64,000 bases of DNA, taken from contig NZ_BAAAXV010000001.1 in NCBI RefSeq assembly GCF_039535785.1, positions 868,001 through 932,000 on the forward strand, read 5' to 3'. The notes beneath the pieces are model-generated. The model saw only the letters and a program-made list of their open reading frames with translations, searched no databases and had not been told where the DNA came from. This DNA is from Nonomuraea helvata (GTDB lineage Bacteria; Actinomycetota; Actinomycetes; Streptosporangiales; Streptosporangiaceae). Made by a program: the position numbers and the translations under genes. Positions 39,382 to 47,293 of the stretch are shown here, piece by piece (positions within the stretch are counted from its first letter, which is position 1; the number at the start of each line of letters is the position of its first letter).

Positions 39382-41208
39382 TCAGACGCCTCGCAGCGCG
39401 AGGATCACGATCTCGTCCCACACCTGGCCGCCCGAGAACGCGTGCCGGTCCGCCTCCACGGTCTTGACCACGGTGGCGGGCGACTGCCCCGCGCACCGGC
39501 CGAGCACGTCGGCCAGGCGCTCCTCGCCGTACGGCTCGCCGCGCTCGTTCCTGGACGAGATGAGCCCCTCCGAGTACAGCACCAGGGTCTCGCCCGCGGC
39601 GAGAATCAGCCGCTCGACGCCGGTCTCCGCCTCGGGCGCGATGCCCAGCGGCACGCCGCCGCCTGCGGCGAAGCGCACGCCGCCGTCGGCCTGCAGCAGC
39701 GCGGCGGGGTGGTGCCCGGCCGACGACAGCCTGATCTCGCGCCCCTTCACGAAGCCGGCGACGGCCATCACGAACATGCCGGTGCCCTGCGCGACCAGGG
39801 CCTGGTTGACCTTGCGCATGACGAGGTCGGGCTCGGGCTCCCAGACGCTGAGCACCCGCAGCCCGCCGCGCACCATCGCGCTGACCGACGCGGCCTCCTC
39901 ACCCTTGCCGGCGGCGCCGCCCAGCGCGAACCCCCACCCGGTCGACACGGGGAAGACGTCGTAGAACTCGGCCCCCACGGACGAGCCCGGGTGGTAGACG
40001 GCCGCCGCCTCGTAGCCGGGCACGTCGGGCAGCTTGCGCGGCGCCACGCTCGCCGAGAGCGCGTCCGCGGCCCTCGACCGGCTCTGGAAGCTGCTCTGGG
40101 CGCGTACCGCCAGGCCGAGCTGCAGCCCGACCTCCTGCATGACGGCCAGATCGGCCAGCGTGAACGGCTGCTTGTCGTGCGCGCGCACCAGCGTGAGCAC
40201 GCCGTCGGCGGAGCCGATCGGCACGGAGAGCATCGAGCCCGCGCCCATCGCCGTCAGCAGCGGCCCGTCCGCGCAGAACCCGAGCAGCGTCTCGTCGTCC
40301 ACCATCTCCTGGACCACGCCGGAGCGGCGCTCCAGCACCTGCATCACGGCCTGGCTGCTCGCCGGGTCGGCGGACTCCACCTGTCGTACGAGCTCGCCCA
40401 GCGGCTGGTTCTTCGGCGCGACCACGACGGAGCGGTGCGGCATCCCGTCACGGACCATGTCGGCGATCACCCAGTCCGCCCACTGGGCCCCCAGCAGCCG
40501 CGTCGCCCTCGGCAGCGCCACCGGGCGCAGCAGCGCCTCCTCGTCGAGGAGCAGGTTGGCCATCTTGACCAGTAGATCCTGCCGCTTGGCCGCCGCCAGC
40601 AGCAGCGCGCCGTCGGAATGCTCGACCCGCCGCGCGCCCGCCTCGGGCAGCTGCACCTCGATCGGCAGCGCCACCGCCGCCACCATCTGCTGCGGCTCCC
40701 CCGGCATGGTCAGCCGGGTCAGCGCCACCCGTACGACGTGCGTACGCCCCTGGTGCGCCAGCCGGGTCTCGAACGCCGACGGCTGCCCGGTCTGCAGCAC
40801 CGCCGTCAGATGAGATCTGAACGCCGCCCGACGCGACACGTCCACCAGCAGCGGGAACGACCGGCCCACCAGGTAGCCGTCGGGGCTGCCGAGCACCCGG
40901 GAGGTCTCGGGATTGATCCGCCTGACCACGCCGCCGCTGTCGAGCACGATGACGGGCACGGGGAAGGCCCGGAAGACCTGGCGCAGCAGCTTCAGCTCCC
41001 GCTGCGTGCCGTCCTTCTTGCCACCCTGCCGTTTGGGCGCCTTCTGCAGTGCCTCCCGGGCCTCCGCCAGCAGTTCGGCGGCAGTGTCGAGCTCGGCGAG
41101 GGCAGCGTCGAGCGTGGGCGCGAGGTCGGCGGGGTAGGCCGTCCTCGCCTCACGCAACGACGCCACGCGCCCGGCCAGAGCGTCCAGCGCTTGTTCGAGG
41201 TCCGGCAT
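39382..41208 (-). CDS. PAS-GAF PP2C (SpoIIE-type) serine phosphatase
   Basis: A 608-residue RsbU/SpoIIE-like phosphatase for partner switching. N-terminal coiled coil (about 1-65), PAS domain (about 70-180: VFRAFPVPVIVLDSGGVVRR, SPDGYLVGRSFPLL), GAF domain (about 210-375: VLTLVRAHDKQPFTLADLAV) and PP2C domain (about 395-608: AEFYDVFPVSTGWGFALGGA, PEPDLVMRKVNQALVAQGTG, LVLYSEGLISSRNERGEPYG). The PP2C should dephosphorylate the STAS protein at 42027-42383. ATG at 41208 is supported by GAGGG 7 bp upstream. Divergent from the GAF-ANTAR gene. Confidence 0.9.
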   Translation of the reverse strand: MPDLEQALDALAGRVASLREARTAYPADLAPTLDAALAELDTAAELLAEAREALQKAPKRQGGKKDGTQRELKLLRQVFRAFPVPVIVLDSGGVVRRINPETSRVLGSPDGYLVGRSFPLLVDVSRRAAFRSHLTAVLQTGQPSAFETRLAHQGRTHVVRVALTRLTMPGEPQQMVAAVALPIEVQLPEAGARRVEHSDGALLLAAAKRQDLLVKMANLLLDEEALLRPVALPRATRLLGAQWADWVIADMVRDGMPHRSVVVAPKNQPLGELVRQVESADPASSQAVMQVLERRSGVVQEMVDDETLLGFCADGPLLTAMGAGSMLSVPIGSADGVLTLVRAHDKQPFTLADLAVMQEVGLQLGLAVRAQSSFQSRSRAADALSASVAPRKLPDVPGYEAAAVYHPGSSVGAEFYDVFPVSTGWGFALGGAAGKGEEAASVSAMVRGGLRVLSVWEPEPDLVMRKVNQALVAQGTGMFVMAVAGFVKGREIRLSSAGHHPAALLQADGGVRFAAGGGVPLGIAPEAETGVERLILAAGETLVLYSEGLISSRNERGEPYGEERLADVLGRCAGQSPATVVKTVEADRHAFSGGQVWDEIVILALRGV

Positions 41209-41235
41209 GGTCACCCTCTGACGCTACGTCACATG

Positions 41236-41260
41236 GGATATCGGTAGCCATATCGGGTAG
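41236..41260 (+). promoter_or_regulatory. Candidate SigB-type promoter for GAF-ANTAR gene
   Basis: GGAT at 41236-41239, 15 bp, GGGTAG at 41255-41260: fits the actinobacterial SigB-type pattern GNNT-N14-16-GGGTA. Transcription would start a few bases ahead of the ATG at 41273. The cognate sigma may be the one at 42559-43329. Confidence 0.4.
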
Positions 41261-41272
41261 GGCCTTCTTGCT

Positions 41273-41992
41273 ATGGAATCAATCGCGATGATCACCCCGG
41301 GTCTCGCCCGTAACCTTGCCGCGCTGGGCCGGCTGGGCGAGGACAATTCAACAGAAAGCGTGCTGCGCGGCCTCACGGCGGCGCTGGCCGACGGCGTTCC
41401 GGGCTGCTCGGGAGCCTCGGCCGAACACTGGCGCGACCACCGGGTGGTGGTTTCCGGCTCGCACAGCGAGCTCATCCTGCTCGTCGAAGGCGAGCGCGTG
41501 CTCGGCGAGGGCCCGTCCATCGAGGCCAGGCAGAGCGGCGGGCGCGCCAGCGTCACCGACGTGCTCACCGAGAGCCGCTGGCCCCGCTACGACGCGCTGG
41601 CGACCCGGTGCGGCGTACGCTCCGTGCTCGTCGTCCCCATCGACGTGGCGCCCGCACTGCTGCTGGTCGGCCTCTATTCGGTACGCCCCGGGGCGTTCTC
41701 CCCGCAGGGCGCCCACTCGCTGGCCGAGATGCTGACCGAACAGGTCGGGGTGGCGATGGCGAACATGTGGGAGTTCGAGGAGGTGCGCACCGACGCCGCC
41801 CAGCTCCAGGAGGCCCTCGCCGGGCGGTCGGTGATCGACCAGGCCAAGGGCATCATCATGCAGACCAGCGGATGCACCGCCGAGGCCGCGTTCGAGGAGC
41901 TGCGCAGGATCTCCCAGCACCACCAGGTCAAGGTGGCCGACCTGGCCAGGCTCCTGGTCGACGAGCACCAGCGCAAGTCGAAGCGCTCTTAG
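41273..41992 (+). CDS. GAF-ANTAR domain RNA-binding regulator
   Basis: A 239-residue two-domain protein. The GAF sensor (about 20-160: SVLVVPIDVAPALLLVGLYS) is joined by a short helix to an ANTAR domain (about 170-230: ALAGRSVIDQAKGIIMQTSG, AAFEELRRISQHHQVKVADL), with the conserved Ala and aromatic/hydrophobic positions. ANTAR proteins bind paired hairpins in mRNA leaders and act as antiterminators when dimerised by their sensor. It is encoded in the middle of the partner-switching set, so the stress signal may be spread to the RNA level. No target hairpin pair was recognised by eye in this window. Confidence 0.88.
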   Translation: MESIAMITPGLARNLAALGRLGEDNSTESVLRGLTAALADGVPGCSGASAEHWRDHRVVVSGSHSELILLVEGERVLGEGPSIEARQSGGRASVTDVLTESRWPRYDALATRCGVRSVLVVPIDVAPALLLVGLYSVRPGAFSPQGAHSLAEMLTEQVGVAMANMWEFEEVRTDAAQLQEALAGRSVIDQAKGIIMQTSGCTAEAAFEELRRISQHHQVKVADLARLLVDEHQRKSKRS

Positions 41993-42026
41993 GCGCTCTG
42001 GGCGCTCTTGGGCCTGTTGGGCGGGG

Positions 42027-42383
42027 TCAGCCGATGGCCGCCAGCGCGTCGTCGAGCGTGTCGTAGAGCGGCAGGCGCTGTGCCAGGCCCGTGATCCACA
42101 TCACCCTGGACTTGGAGTATTCAACCCCGATGAGCGCGAACCGGGCGCCCGAGGCGAGGCTCGTCTGCCAGTGGTGGACGATGAGCCCGAGCGCCCGCGA
42201 GTCCATGAACGTCACGCCGGCCAGGTCAAGAATCAGGTCTGCCCCGGCCATGGACAGGTAATCGGCGAACTGCTCGCGGGTCGTGGCGTCGAGCACGCCG
42301 TCGACACGGATCACGGTGATCTCGTCCACCGTCGACGACGTCAGGCTCAGGGCGGCCGTGTGCCCCTCGCCGTTATCCGGCAT
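42027..42383 (-). CDS. STAS-domain anti-sigma factor antagonist
   Basis: A 118-residue RsbV/SpoIIAA-like protein with the STAS fold: ALSLTSSTVDEITVIRVDGV, LILDLAGVTFMDSRALGLIV. The phosphorylatable serine is S62 in TFMDSRALG. It should bind the anti-sigma kinase when dephosphorylated by the PP2C protein. ATG at 42383 gives the normal length. It is transcribed opposite to the sigma gene starting at 42559; the 175-bp gap between them holds no SigB-type promoter that I could see. Confidence 0.88.
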   Translation of the reverse strand: MPDNGEGHTAALSLTSSTVDEITVIRVDGVLDATTREQFADYLSMAGADLILDLAGVTFMDSRALGLIVHHWQTSLASGARFALIGVEYSKSRVMWITGLAQRLPLYDTLDDALAAIG

Positions 42384-42558
42384 TGTCACGGGGCAACCCT
42401 ACTGTCACCGAACATGGGAGGAATACTTCCGGCGATCCGGGGGACACTTGTTGCGGAGTCCAGCAGCGGGCTTTCGTCTCGAGAGTAGAGCGAGGCGTGC
42501 CTCTGCATGGGCTTTTTTGCTTGGGGAGGCCGCCTGCGATCCATATGGAGGAGCAGCG

Positions 42559-43329
42559 ATGGCTGTGCAGGAATACGTCCTCGAAGAGATGACAGCCGAA
42601 GAACTCCTGGCCGACATGGTCAGGGAAGACACCCCCGACAGCCTCAGGGAGCGCCTGCGCGAGCGCATCGTCGAGATGCACCGGCCACTCGCCATGGAGA
42701 TCGCCCGGCGATACCGCTACCGCGGCGAGCCGTTGGAGGATCTCCTCCAAGCCGCGTATGTTGGCCTGATGAAAGCCGTCAACGGCTTCGATCCCACCCT
42801 CGGGCACGCGTTCAGGGGCTACGCCGTCGTGACGATGACCGGCGAGGTCAAGCGCCACTTCCGGGACCGCACGTGGGCGATCCGGGTGCCACGCCTCTAC
42901 CAGGAGCGCCGCTCGGAGCTCAACCGGCTGGTCGCCGACCTCAGCCAGGACCTCGGCAGGTCGCCCACCGTGGCCGAGCTGGCCGCCAAGATGAACATCA
43001 GCGAAGAGGACGTCCTGCTGACGCTCGACGCCTCCGCCGCGTACAGCACCCTGTCGCTCGACGCGCCGCTCGGCACCGACGACGACGCCGCCTCGCTCGG
43101 CGACGTCATCCCCGAGGTCGACGACACGCTGAGCACCATGGTCGACAGGGAGGCCGTCAAGCCGCTCATCGACGCGCTCCCCTCCCGGGAGAAGCACATC
43201 CTGCTGCTACGGTTCTTCGGCAACATGACGCAGGCCGAGATCGCGGCCGAGTTCGGGATCTCCCAGATGCACGTCTCACGTATCCTCCGCAAGGTCCTCG
43301 ACCAGCTGCGCAGCGAGCTGGTCGGCTGA
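42559..43329 (+). CDS. SigB/SigF-family RNA polymerase sigma factor
   Basis: A 256-residue sigma-70 group 3 factor of the SigB/F/G type. Region 2 is at about 40-110 (EPLEDLLQAAYVGLMKAVNG, FDPTLGHAFRGYAVVTMTGE, KRHFRDRTWAIRVPRLYQER), region 3 at about 115-180 and region 4 at about 205-256 (LPSREKHILLLRFFGNMTQA, EFGISQMHVSRILRKVLDQL). GGAGGAGC precedes the ATG. It is followed 16 bp later by an anti-sigma kinase gene and flanked by STAS, PP2C and ANTAR genes, which together make a stress or developmental switch like those of Streptomyces. Confidence 0.93.
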   Translation: MAVQEYVLEEMTAEELLADMVREDTPDSLRERLRERIVEMHRPLAMEIARRYRYRGEPLEDLLQAAYVGLMKAVNGFDPTLGHAFRGYAVVTMTGEVKRHFRDRTWAIRVPRLYQERRSELNRLVADLSQDLGRSPTVAELAAKMNISEEDVLLTLDASAAYSTLSLDAPLGTDDDAASLGDVIPEVDDTLSTMVDREAVKPLIDALPSREKHILLLRFFGNMTQAEIAAEFGISQMHVSRILRKVLDQLRSELVG

Positions 43330-43345
43330 GAAGAGAGTCTGCCGG

Positions 43346-43762
43346 GTGAACGAGGACACAGAGCCTCAGTCGGGCTACACGAGCCCGCCGCCCGGCGCGC
43401 CCGTGAAAGAGCTGCCCTTCGGGCTGCCGGACCTGCCACAGGTCCGGCAGTTCGCCGAGGAGGAGGCCCGCTGCGCCGGCATGCCGGAGGAGGCGGTCGG
43501 AGACTTCGTCATCGCGGTCAACGAGGTGGCGACCAACGCCGTCACTCACGGGGCGGACCGGGCTCTGCTGCGTACCTGGCTGGTCAACGGCGACCTGGTC
43601 GTGGAGGTGCACGACGACGGCATGTGGAAACCGGGGCCTCTGCCGGGGGCCGTGGGGGGAATGGGGCTCTGGGTGGCCCGTCTGCTGGCGTCCGATCTGA
43701 CGCTGCGGGTCGGGAACGACGACGGCAGCACCGTCACCATGCGCTTCCCCGGCAAGGAGTGA
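43346..43762 (+). CDS. Anti-sigma factor serine kinase (RsbW-like HATPase)
   Basis: A 138-residue ATP-binding protein of the GHKL/RsbW type. N-box EVATNAVTHGADRA, G1 box VHDDGMWKPG, and G2-like GMGLWVARLLASDL are visible, and the last strand TVTMRFPGKE closes the fold. It should bind and hold the sigma factor encoded just upstream and phosphorylate the STAS antagonist. The GTG start lies 16 bp after the sigma stop, so the two are co-expressed in the usual balanced pair. The N-terminal 30 residues are extended compared with minimal RsbW proteins. Confidence 0.88.
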   Translation: MNEDTEPQSGYTSPPPGAPVKELPFGLPDLPQVRQFAEEEARCAGMPEEAVGDFVIAVNEVATNAVTHGADRALLRTWLVNGDLVVEVHDDGMWKPGPLPGAVGGMGLWVARLLASDLTLRVGNDDGSTVTMRFPGKE

Positions 43763-43889
43763 CGCTCAGCCTGCACCTTTTCGCTGCCCGGCCTTTGCCT
43801 TTCGGCTTCGCGGGAGACCGCATCACCTGCGACCTCCCGCTCCCGTCCGACCTGTCTGGAGTTATCAGGCTATTGGCTGACTCGTCCGC

Positions 43890-44087
43890 TTACCGGCGGG
43901 CTCGTCCGCGCCAGTTCCCGTATCCGCTGCGGATGCTGGCCGTACCGACGCCTGCCTGATGCAGGGCCAGCAGCGTCAGACCCAGCAGCGCGAACGTCAT
44001 GCCGGAGAACCCGCCGGGAATCCTCACGTTGACCAGGTCGAGCAGGAATCCCAGTCCGAAGATGATCGCTGCGACTACCGCGAGCAT
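43890..44087 (-). CDS. Small two-helix membrane protein
   Basis: A 65-residue protein with two hydrophobic helices (LAVVAAIIFGLGFLLDLVNV and GMTFALLGLTLLALHQAG) and a basic tail GNWRGRARR. It resembles small membrane proteins often found at the end of stress-sigma loci in actinomycetes; no function known. It starts 6 bp after the stop of the 44094-44738 gene and so is the last gene of a three-gene minus-strand operon. Confidence 0.65.
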   Translation of the reverse strand: MLAVVAAIIFGLGFLLDLVNVRIPGGFSGMTFALLGLTLLALHQAGVGTASIRSGYGNWRGRARR

Positions 44088-44093
44088 GTCATG

Positions 44094-44738
44094 TCACCTC
44101 CTCCCGGAAAGGGTGAGCAGGCTCTCCAGGACGCTCCTGTACTCGCGCAGCGCCAGGCGTAGCTGCTCGGTGTCGGTGGAGTCGGCGTCCTTCCAGCGGT
44201 CACGCAGGGAGTCCGTACGACTGGTGAGGCTGTTGGTGAGGGCCTCCACCACCTCGCCGACCAGGCCGTCGGCACGCCGCACGGCCTCGCCGGGATCGTC
44301 GACGAACGCCGTCTGCAGCTCGCGCCAGCGGGCCTGCACCTGGTCGGGGTCCTGGTCGAACAGGACGACCTCCTCGGGGGCGGCGGCGTGCGCGGGGGCT
44401 TCCCCGGCCGCCACCGGGTCCGCGTCCGGCATATCGCCGCTGCCGGTTCCCGCGTACGGCTCGCGGTACGGGACGTCGCGCTCGTCCTCGGGGGCGGTCA
44501 CGGCACCGGGCCCGGCCGCCGCATACTCGTCATCGTCGGCACGCGGATCACGCGCCACCAGCTTGTCATCGTCGGCGCGTGAACCGGCCGCCTCCAACTC
44601 GTCGTCGGCCGCGACACGGGGAGTGTCATCGCCGGCGAGAGAGCGCTCGTCGTCCTTCGAACGATCGTGGGGATAATCGTGGCGCGTGTGCTCCTCGCCA
44701 CCACTGCTGGGAATGGGGGTGCTCATGATCTTCTTCAC
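44094..44738 (-). CDS. Acidic protein with helical C-terminal domain
   Basis: A 214-residue protein, the first half low-complexity and very acidic with repeats such as RADDDKLVARDPRADDDEYA, the second half (about 120-214) helical: VQARWRELQTAFVDDPGEAV and TDTEQLRLALREYRSVLESL. This second half is clearly similar to the C-terminus of the protein encoded just upstream (44735-45280), sharing RW-x-E-x-Q, FVD-x-P, AV-x2-AD-x-LV. GTG at 44738 overlaps the previous stop (GTGA); an ATG 12 bp in is the alternative start. No signal peptide, so it is probably cytoplasmic. Confidence 0.7.
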   Translation of the reverse strand: MKKIMSTPIPSSGGEEHTRHDYPHDRSKDDERSLAGDDTPRVAADDELEAAGSRADDDKLVARDPRADDDEYAAAGPGAVTAPEDERDVPYREPYAGTGSGDMPDADPVAAGEAPAHAAAPEEVVLFDQDPDQVQARWRELQTAFVDDPGEAVRRADGLVGEVVEALTNSLTSRTDSLRDRWKDADSTDTEQLRLALREYRSVLESLLTLSGRR

Positions 44739-45280
44739 CGTCCTCGCGCGGTCTCATGCAGCAACTCCTCGAACAGCGCGCGGTAGTGCACCATGGCCTG
44801 CCGCAGCTCCTCCGTCGAGGCCTCCTTCCTGGCCGCCCGCCCGCTGACCTCGTGAGCCGTCCTGTAGTGGTCGAGGGTGGCCGCGTGTCCCACCGACAGG
44901 GTGGACAGCCGCTCCTCGAAGTCCTGCGTCGGGTAACCCCGTTCCGCCATGACGGACGTGACCAGCTGATCGGCCTCGGTCACCGCGAACCCGGGGGCGT
45001 CCACGAAGCGCTCCTGCACCTCGGTCCACCGGTTCGCGTAGGTCTCGCGGGACTCCTCCGTGAGGGGGCGGATGTCGAGCTCGGCATGCCGACGCTCCCT
45101 GTCGAGCAGCTCCTCCTCGGCCTCGCGGCGGTTGTCGTGCTCCGCGATCGTGCGCTCGTACTCCGGGCCGAACTGTTCACGGAGGTGGCTGCGCCGCTGC
45201 TGCTGCCGCAGCACGAGATATGCGACTGCGGCGAGCGCCACCACCGCGACCACGACGGCCACCCAGATTGAGGTGGTCAT
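44735..45280 (-). CDS. Membrane-anchored helical protein
   Basis: A 181-residue protein with one N-terminal membrane helix (SIWVAVVVAVVALAAVAYLV) followed by a charged region and a helical domain (about 80-181: NRWTEVQERFVDAPGFAVTE, STEELRQAMVHYRALFEELL) that is paralogous to the downstream acidic protein. Topology suggests the helical part faces the cytoplasm. The ATG at 45280 has GGAGG about 9 bp upstream. A SigB-type promoter candidate is at 45317-45342. The pair is typical of stress-induced envelope genes in actinomycetes but of unknown function. Confidence 0.75.
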   Translation of the reverse strand: MTTSIWVAVVVAVVALAAVAYLVLRQQQRRSHLREQFGPEYERTIAEHDNRREAEEELLDRERRHAELDIRPLTEESRETYANRWTEVQERFVDAPGFAVTEADQLVTSVMAERGYPTQDFEERLSTLSVGHAATLDHYRTAHEVSGRAARKEASTEELRQAMVHYRALFEELLHETARGR

Positions 45281-45316
45281 GATCTTCGCCTCCGGTCTCT
45301 GTGTTGAGACCAGCGA

Positions 45317-45342
45317 CTGCCCTCGAACAGGCATGTCGAAAC
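45317..45342 (-). promoter_or_regulatory. Candidate SigB-type promoter of envelope operon
   Basis: On the minus strand GTTT (45339-45342), 16 bp, GGGCAG (45317-45322), a fair fit to GTTT-N14-16-GGGTAT. A dyad GGTCTC-N6-GAGACC follows at 45294-45311 between it and the ATG at 45280. Confidence 0.35.
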
Positions 45343-45350
45343 TTGCCGCC

Positions 45351-45776
45351 TCAGCGGGTTTCGAGTGCCTTCCTCGCCGCGGCCAGCACCGCCGCAACAT
45401 GTGAGCCGCCTGGTGGAGCGGGGACCTCACTGAACCCTTCAGTCGCGTCGTACCGCACGTCGAGCCCCGCGTCCACGAGCCGCTGAGCCCACCGCAGAGC
45501 CGTGTTCAACCGCTCGTCCGCGGGCGGCTTCCCCTGCGCGGCCGCCGACAGGTTACGCAGATTGGTGGCGGGCCCGGACTGGGCATGCACGCGGGCCAGC
45601 TTCCACGGCACGGCGCGGCTGTGGTCGAGCATCGGCTTGGCCAGCCCGGCGGCCCGCTTGGCCTGCAGCACCCCGGACTCGCTCACCCCGAAGTGCGCGG
45701 CCAGCTCCTGCACGCTCATCCCCTCGGCAACCAGCCTGGCCAGCTCCCGCCGATCGATGCTCGGCTTCCGCCCCAC
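45351..45776 (-). CDS. Helix-turn-helix protein of unknown role
   Basis: A 141-residue protein. The N-terminus is a resolvase/Xre-like helix-turn-helix (RKPSIDRRELARLVAEGMSV, QELAAHFGVSESGVLQAKRA) and the C-terminal part is helical (ERLNTALRWAQRLVDAGLDV). Similar small proteins occur on actinomycete plasmids and integrated elements. It lies 95 bp from a tRNA-Pro gene, a usual integration target, although no integrase or att repeat is seen. GTG start at 45776. Confidence 0.65.
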   Translation of the reverse strand: MGRKPSIDRRELARLVAEGMSVQELAAHFGVSESGVLQAKRAAGLAKPMLDHSRAVPWKLARVHAQSGPATNLRNLSAAAQGKPPADERLNTALRWAQRLVDAGLDVRYDATEGFSEVPAPPGGSHVAAVLAAARKALETR

Positions 45777-45871
45777 CCGACCTCCGCTCCCCAGCTCTTC
45801 CGTGTACGCGTGTACCTCCGATGTGCGCTAAGGTTATGACGTCCCGCTCCGAAGGGAGCGACGGACACGAC

Positions 45872-45945
<74 letters not shown>

Positions 45946-45965
45946 CTTGCTAGAAACCGCAGGTT

Positions 45966-45999
45966 AGAGGCCGTTTCTGAGAAATCAGAAACGGCCTCT
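45966..45999 (+). terminator. Terminator after tRNA-Pro
   Basis: Perfect 15-bp stem AGAGGCCGTTTCTGA with a GAAA loop, 20 nt after the tRNA 3' end, followed by TCTTCG. It should stop the tRNA transcript. Confidence 0.85.
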
Positions 46000-46030
46000 T
46001 CGCGTACTTCTGGGTTTGCCTGCCGAAGGG

Positions 46031-46093
46031 CTAATCGCCGAGCGCTACGGCCTGTTCACGATCATTCTGCTCAGTGAGAGCGTCCTGGCTGCG
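46031..46093 (+). pseudogene. Relic of a low-temperature-requirement A (LtrA) gene
   Basis: The frame reads LIAERYGLFTIILLSESVLA, which matches the conserved HIxERYGLFTIIxLGESV segment of bacterial LtrA membrane proteins by recall. Only this piece is recognisable, in a 245-bp stretch between the tRNA terminator and an AraC gene; the flanking residues show no further LtrA similarity. Confidence 0.5.
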
Positions 46094-46244
46094 AGCCGAG
46101 GCGCTGGAACGGGCGAGATCAGGGCCCCTTCATCGTCGCCGGAGTATCCCCCAGCGCCCGCAGAGCGCCACACGGCCTGGATCCACATCACGGAAACGGA
46201 GCCATCGAACAAAGGGCACTCAACTTGGAGGAGTGTGATTCGGG

Positions 46245-47177
46245 TCAAACTCCCTGGTGTGTATGTCCGCGCCGGTAGCCGCCCGGTGGGACGCCGAACT
46301 CGCGCTTGAACGCCTTGCCGAACGCGAACTCGGAGGTGTAGCCGACGCACTCGGCCACGGCCCGGAGTGGGATGTCCGACTCGCGAAGCATGCGGCCCGC
46401 GCTGGTCATTCGCCACCAGGTCAGGTAGGCCATCGGCGGTAGTCCCACCAGCGCGGTGAAACGCTGGGCGAACACCGACCGGGACAGGCCGCCGCGCGCC
46501 GCCAGTTGCTCGACCGTCCAGGGATGCGCGGGACGGGCATGAATGTCGTGCAGGGCCTGGCCGATCGCCGTGTCGGCGAGCGCCCCCGCCCACCCGGACG
46601 GGGCCGCGTCGCTCCGCTCGTCCAGCCAGGCCCGCAGGATGTAGAGAAGCATCGCGTCGACCAGCGGGGGCACGATGCCGTCCCTGCCCGGACGTCGCAG
46701 GTCGAGTTCGGTGGCGAGCAGGTCGACCAGATGCCCAAGCTCGGCGCGTCTGGCCGGCCGGGCGGGCAGGTGGACGAGCTCGGGCAGTTCCCGCATCAGC
46801 GGATGCGACCGCGTCCGATCGAGCTGGTAGGCGCCGCAGAGAAGGATCGCCTCCGCGCCCGGCCCGTCCACGCGCACATGACCGATGGGCGACGACGGGT
46901 CCTCGCGTTCCGGAGCGAAGTCGATCAATGGCGTCTCCGGGGTGTCGGCCAGGCCGTGCTCGCTCCCCTCCCGGAGGAAGACGACGTCCCCCGGCCCCAG
47001 TCCGACCGGGTCTCCGCCGTCGGCGGGCAGCAGCCAGCAGGCGCCTTGGAGCACGACGTGAAAGGTCGTCCCGGTCACCGCTGGGAACCGCAGCCCCCAC
47101 GGTGCCCGCACGCTCGTGCGCACCGAACGGGTCCGCCCAGTGCGCAGCGCGCCCAGCGCGTCCGAAAGCACGTCCAT
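46245..47177 (-). CDS. AraC-family regulator with cupin sensor
   Basis: A 310-residue AraC regulator. The N-terminal cupin (about 10-190; RFPAVTGTTFHVVLQGACWL, GPGDVVFLREGSEHG) is of the cupin_6 type, and the C-terminal double helix-turn-helix (about 205-305) has WTVEQLAARGGLSRSVFAQR and LRAVAECVGYTSEFAFGKAF. It is divergent from an NmrA-like reductase gene across 116 bp with a long inverted repeat (47203-47248), so it probably controls that gene and itself. Effector unknown. Confidence 0.88.
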   Translation of the reverse strand: MDVLSDALGALRTGRTRSVRTSVRAPWGLRFPAVTGTTFHVVLQGACWLLPADGGDPVGLGPGDVVFLREGSEHGLADTPETPLIDFAPEREDPSSPIGHVRVDGPGAEAILLCGAYQLDRTRSHPLMRELPELVHLPARPARRAELGHLVDLLATELDLRRPGRDGIVPPLVDAMLLYILRAWLDERSDAAPSGWAGALADTAIGQALHDIHARPAHPWTVEQLAARGGLSRSVFAQRFTALVGLPPMAYLTWWRMTSAGRMLRESDIPLRAVAECVGYTSEFAFGKAFKREFGVPPGGYRRGHTHQGV

Positions 47178-47202
47178 ACCCGTACTCTACCTCCGGATAT
47201 CG

Positions 47203-47248
47203 CGGATGATGAGACATGAATTCCGGACTTTCGAGCATTCATCATCCG
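47203..47248. promoter_or_regulatory. Inverted repeat between araC and nmrA-like genes
   Basis: CGGATGATGA (47203-47212) and TCATCATCCG (47239-47248), perfect 10-bp arms 26 bp apart, centred in the divergent promoter region. Suits a dimeric AraC protein contacting two separated sites, or two half-operators on each side of a promoter. Confidence 0.5.
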
Positions 47249-47293
47249 GCCAGTCAGTCGTATCTTCGAGTCATCGGACAAAGGAGAAAGACA

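Noticed and set aside
41993..42558. Hairpin pair that could be an ANTAR target near the GAF-ANTAR gene
   Set aside because: No two adjacent stems with hexanucleotide loops of the ANTAR type were found on either strand.
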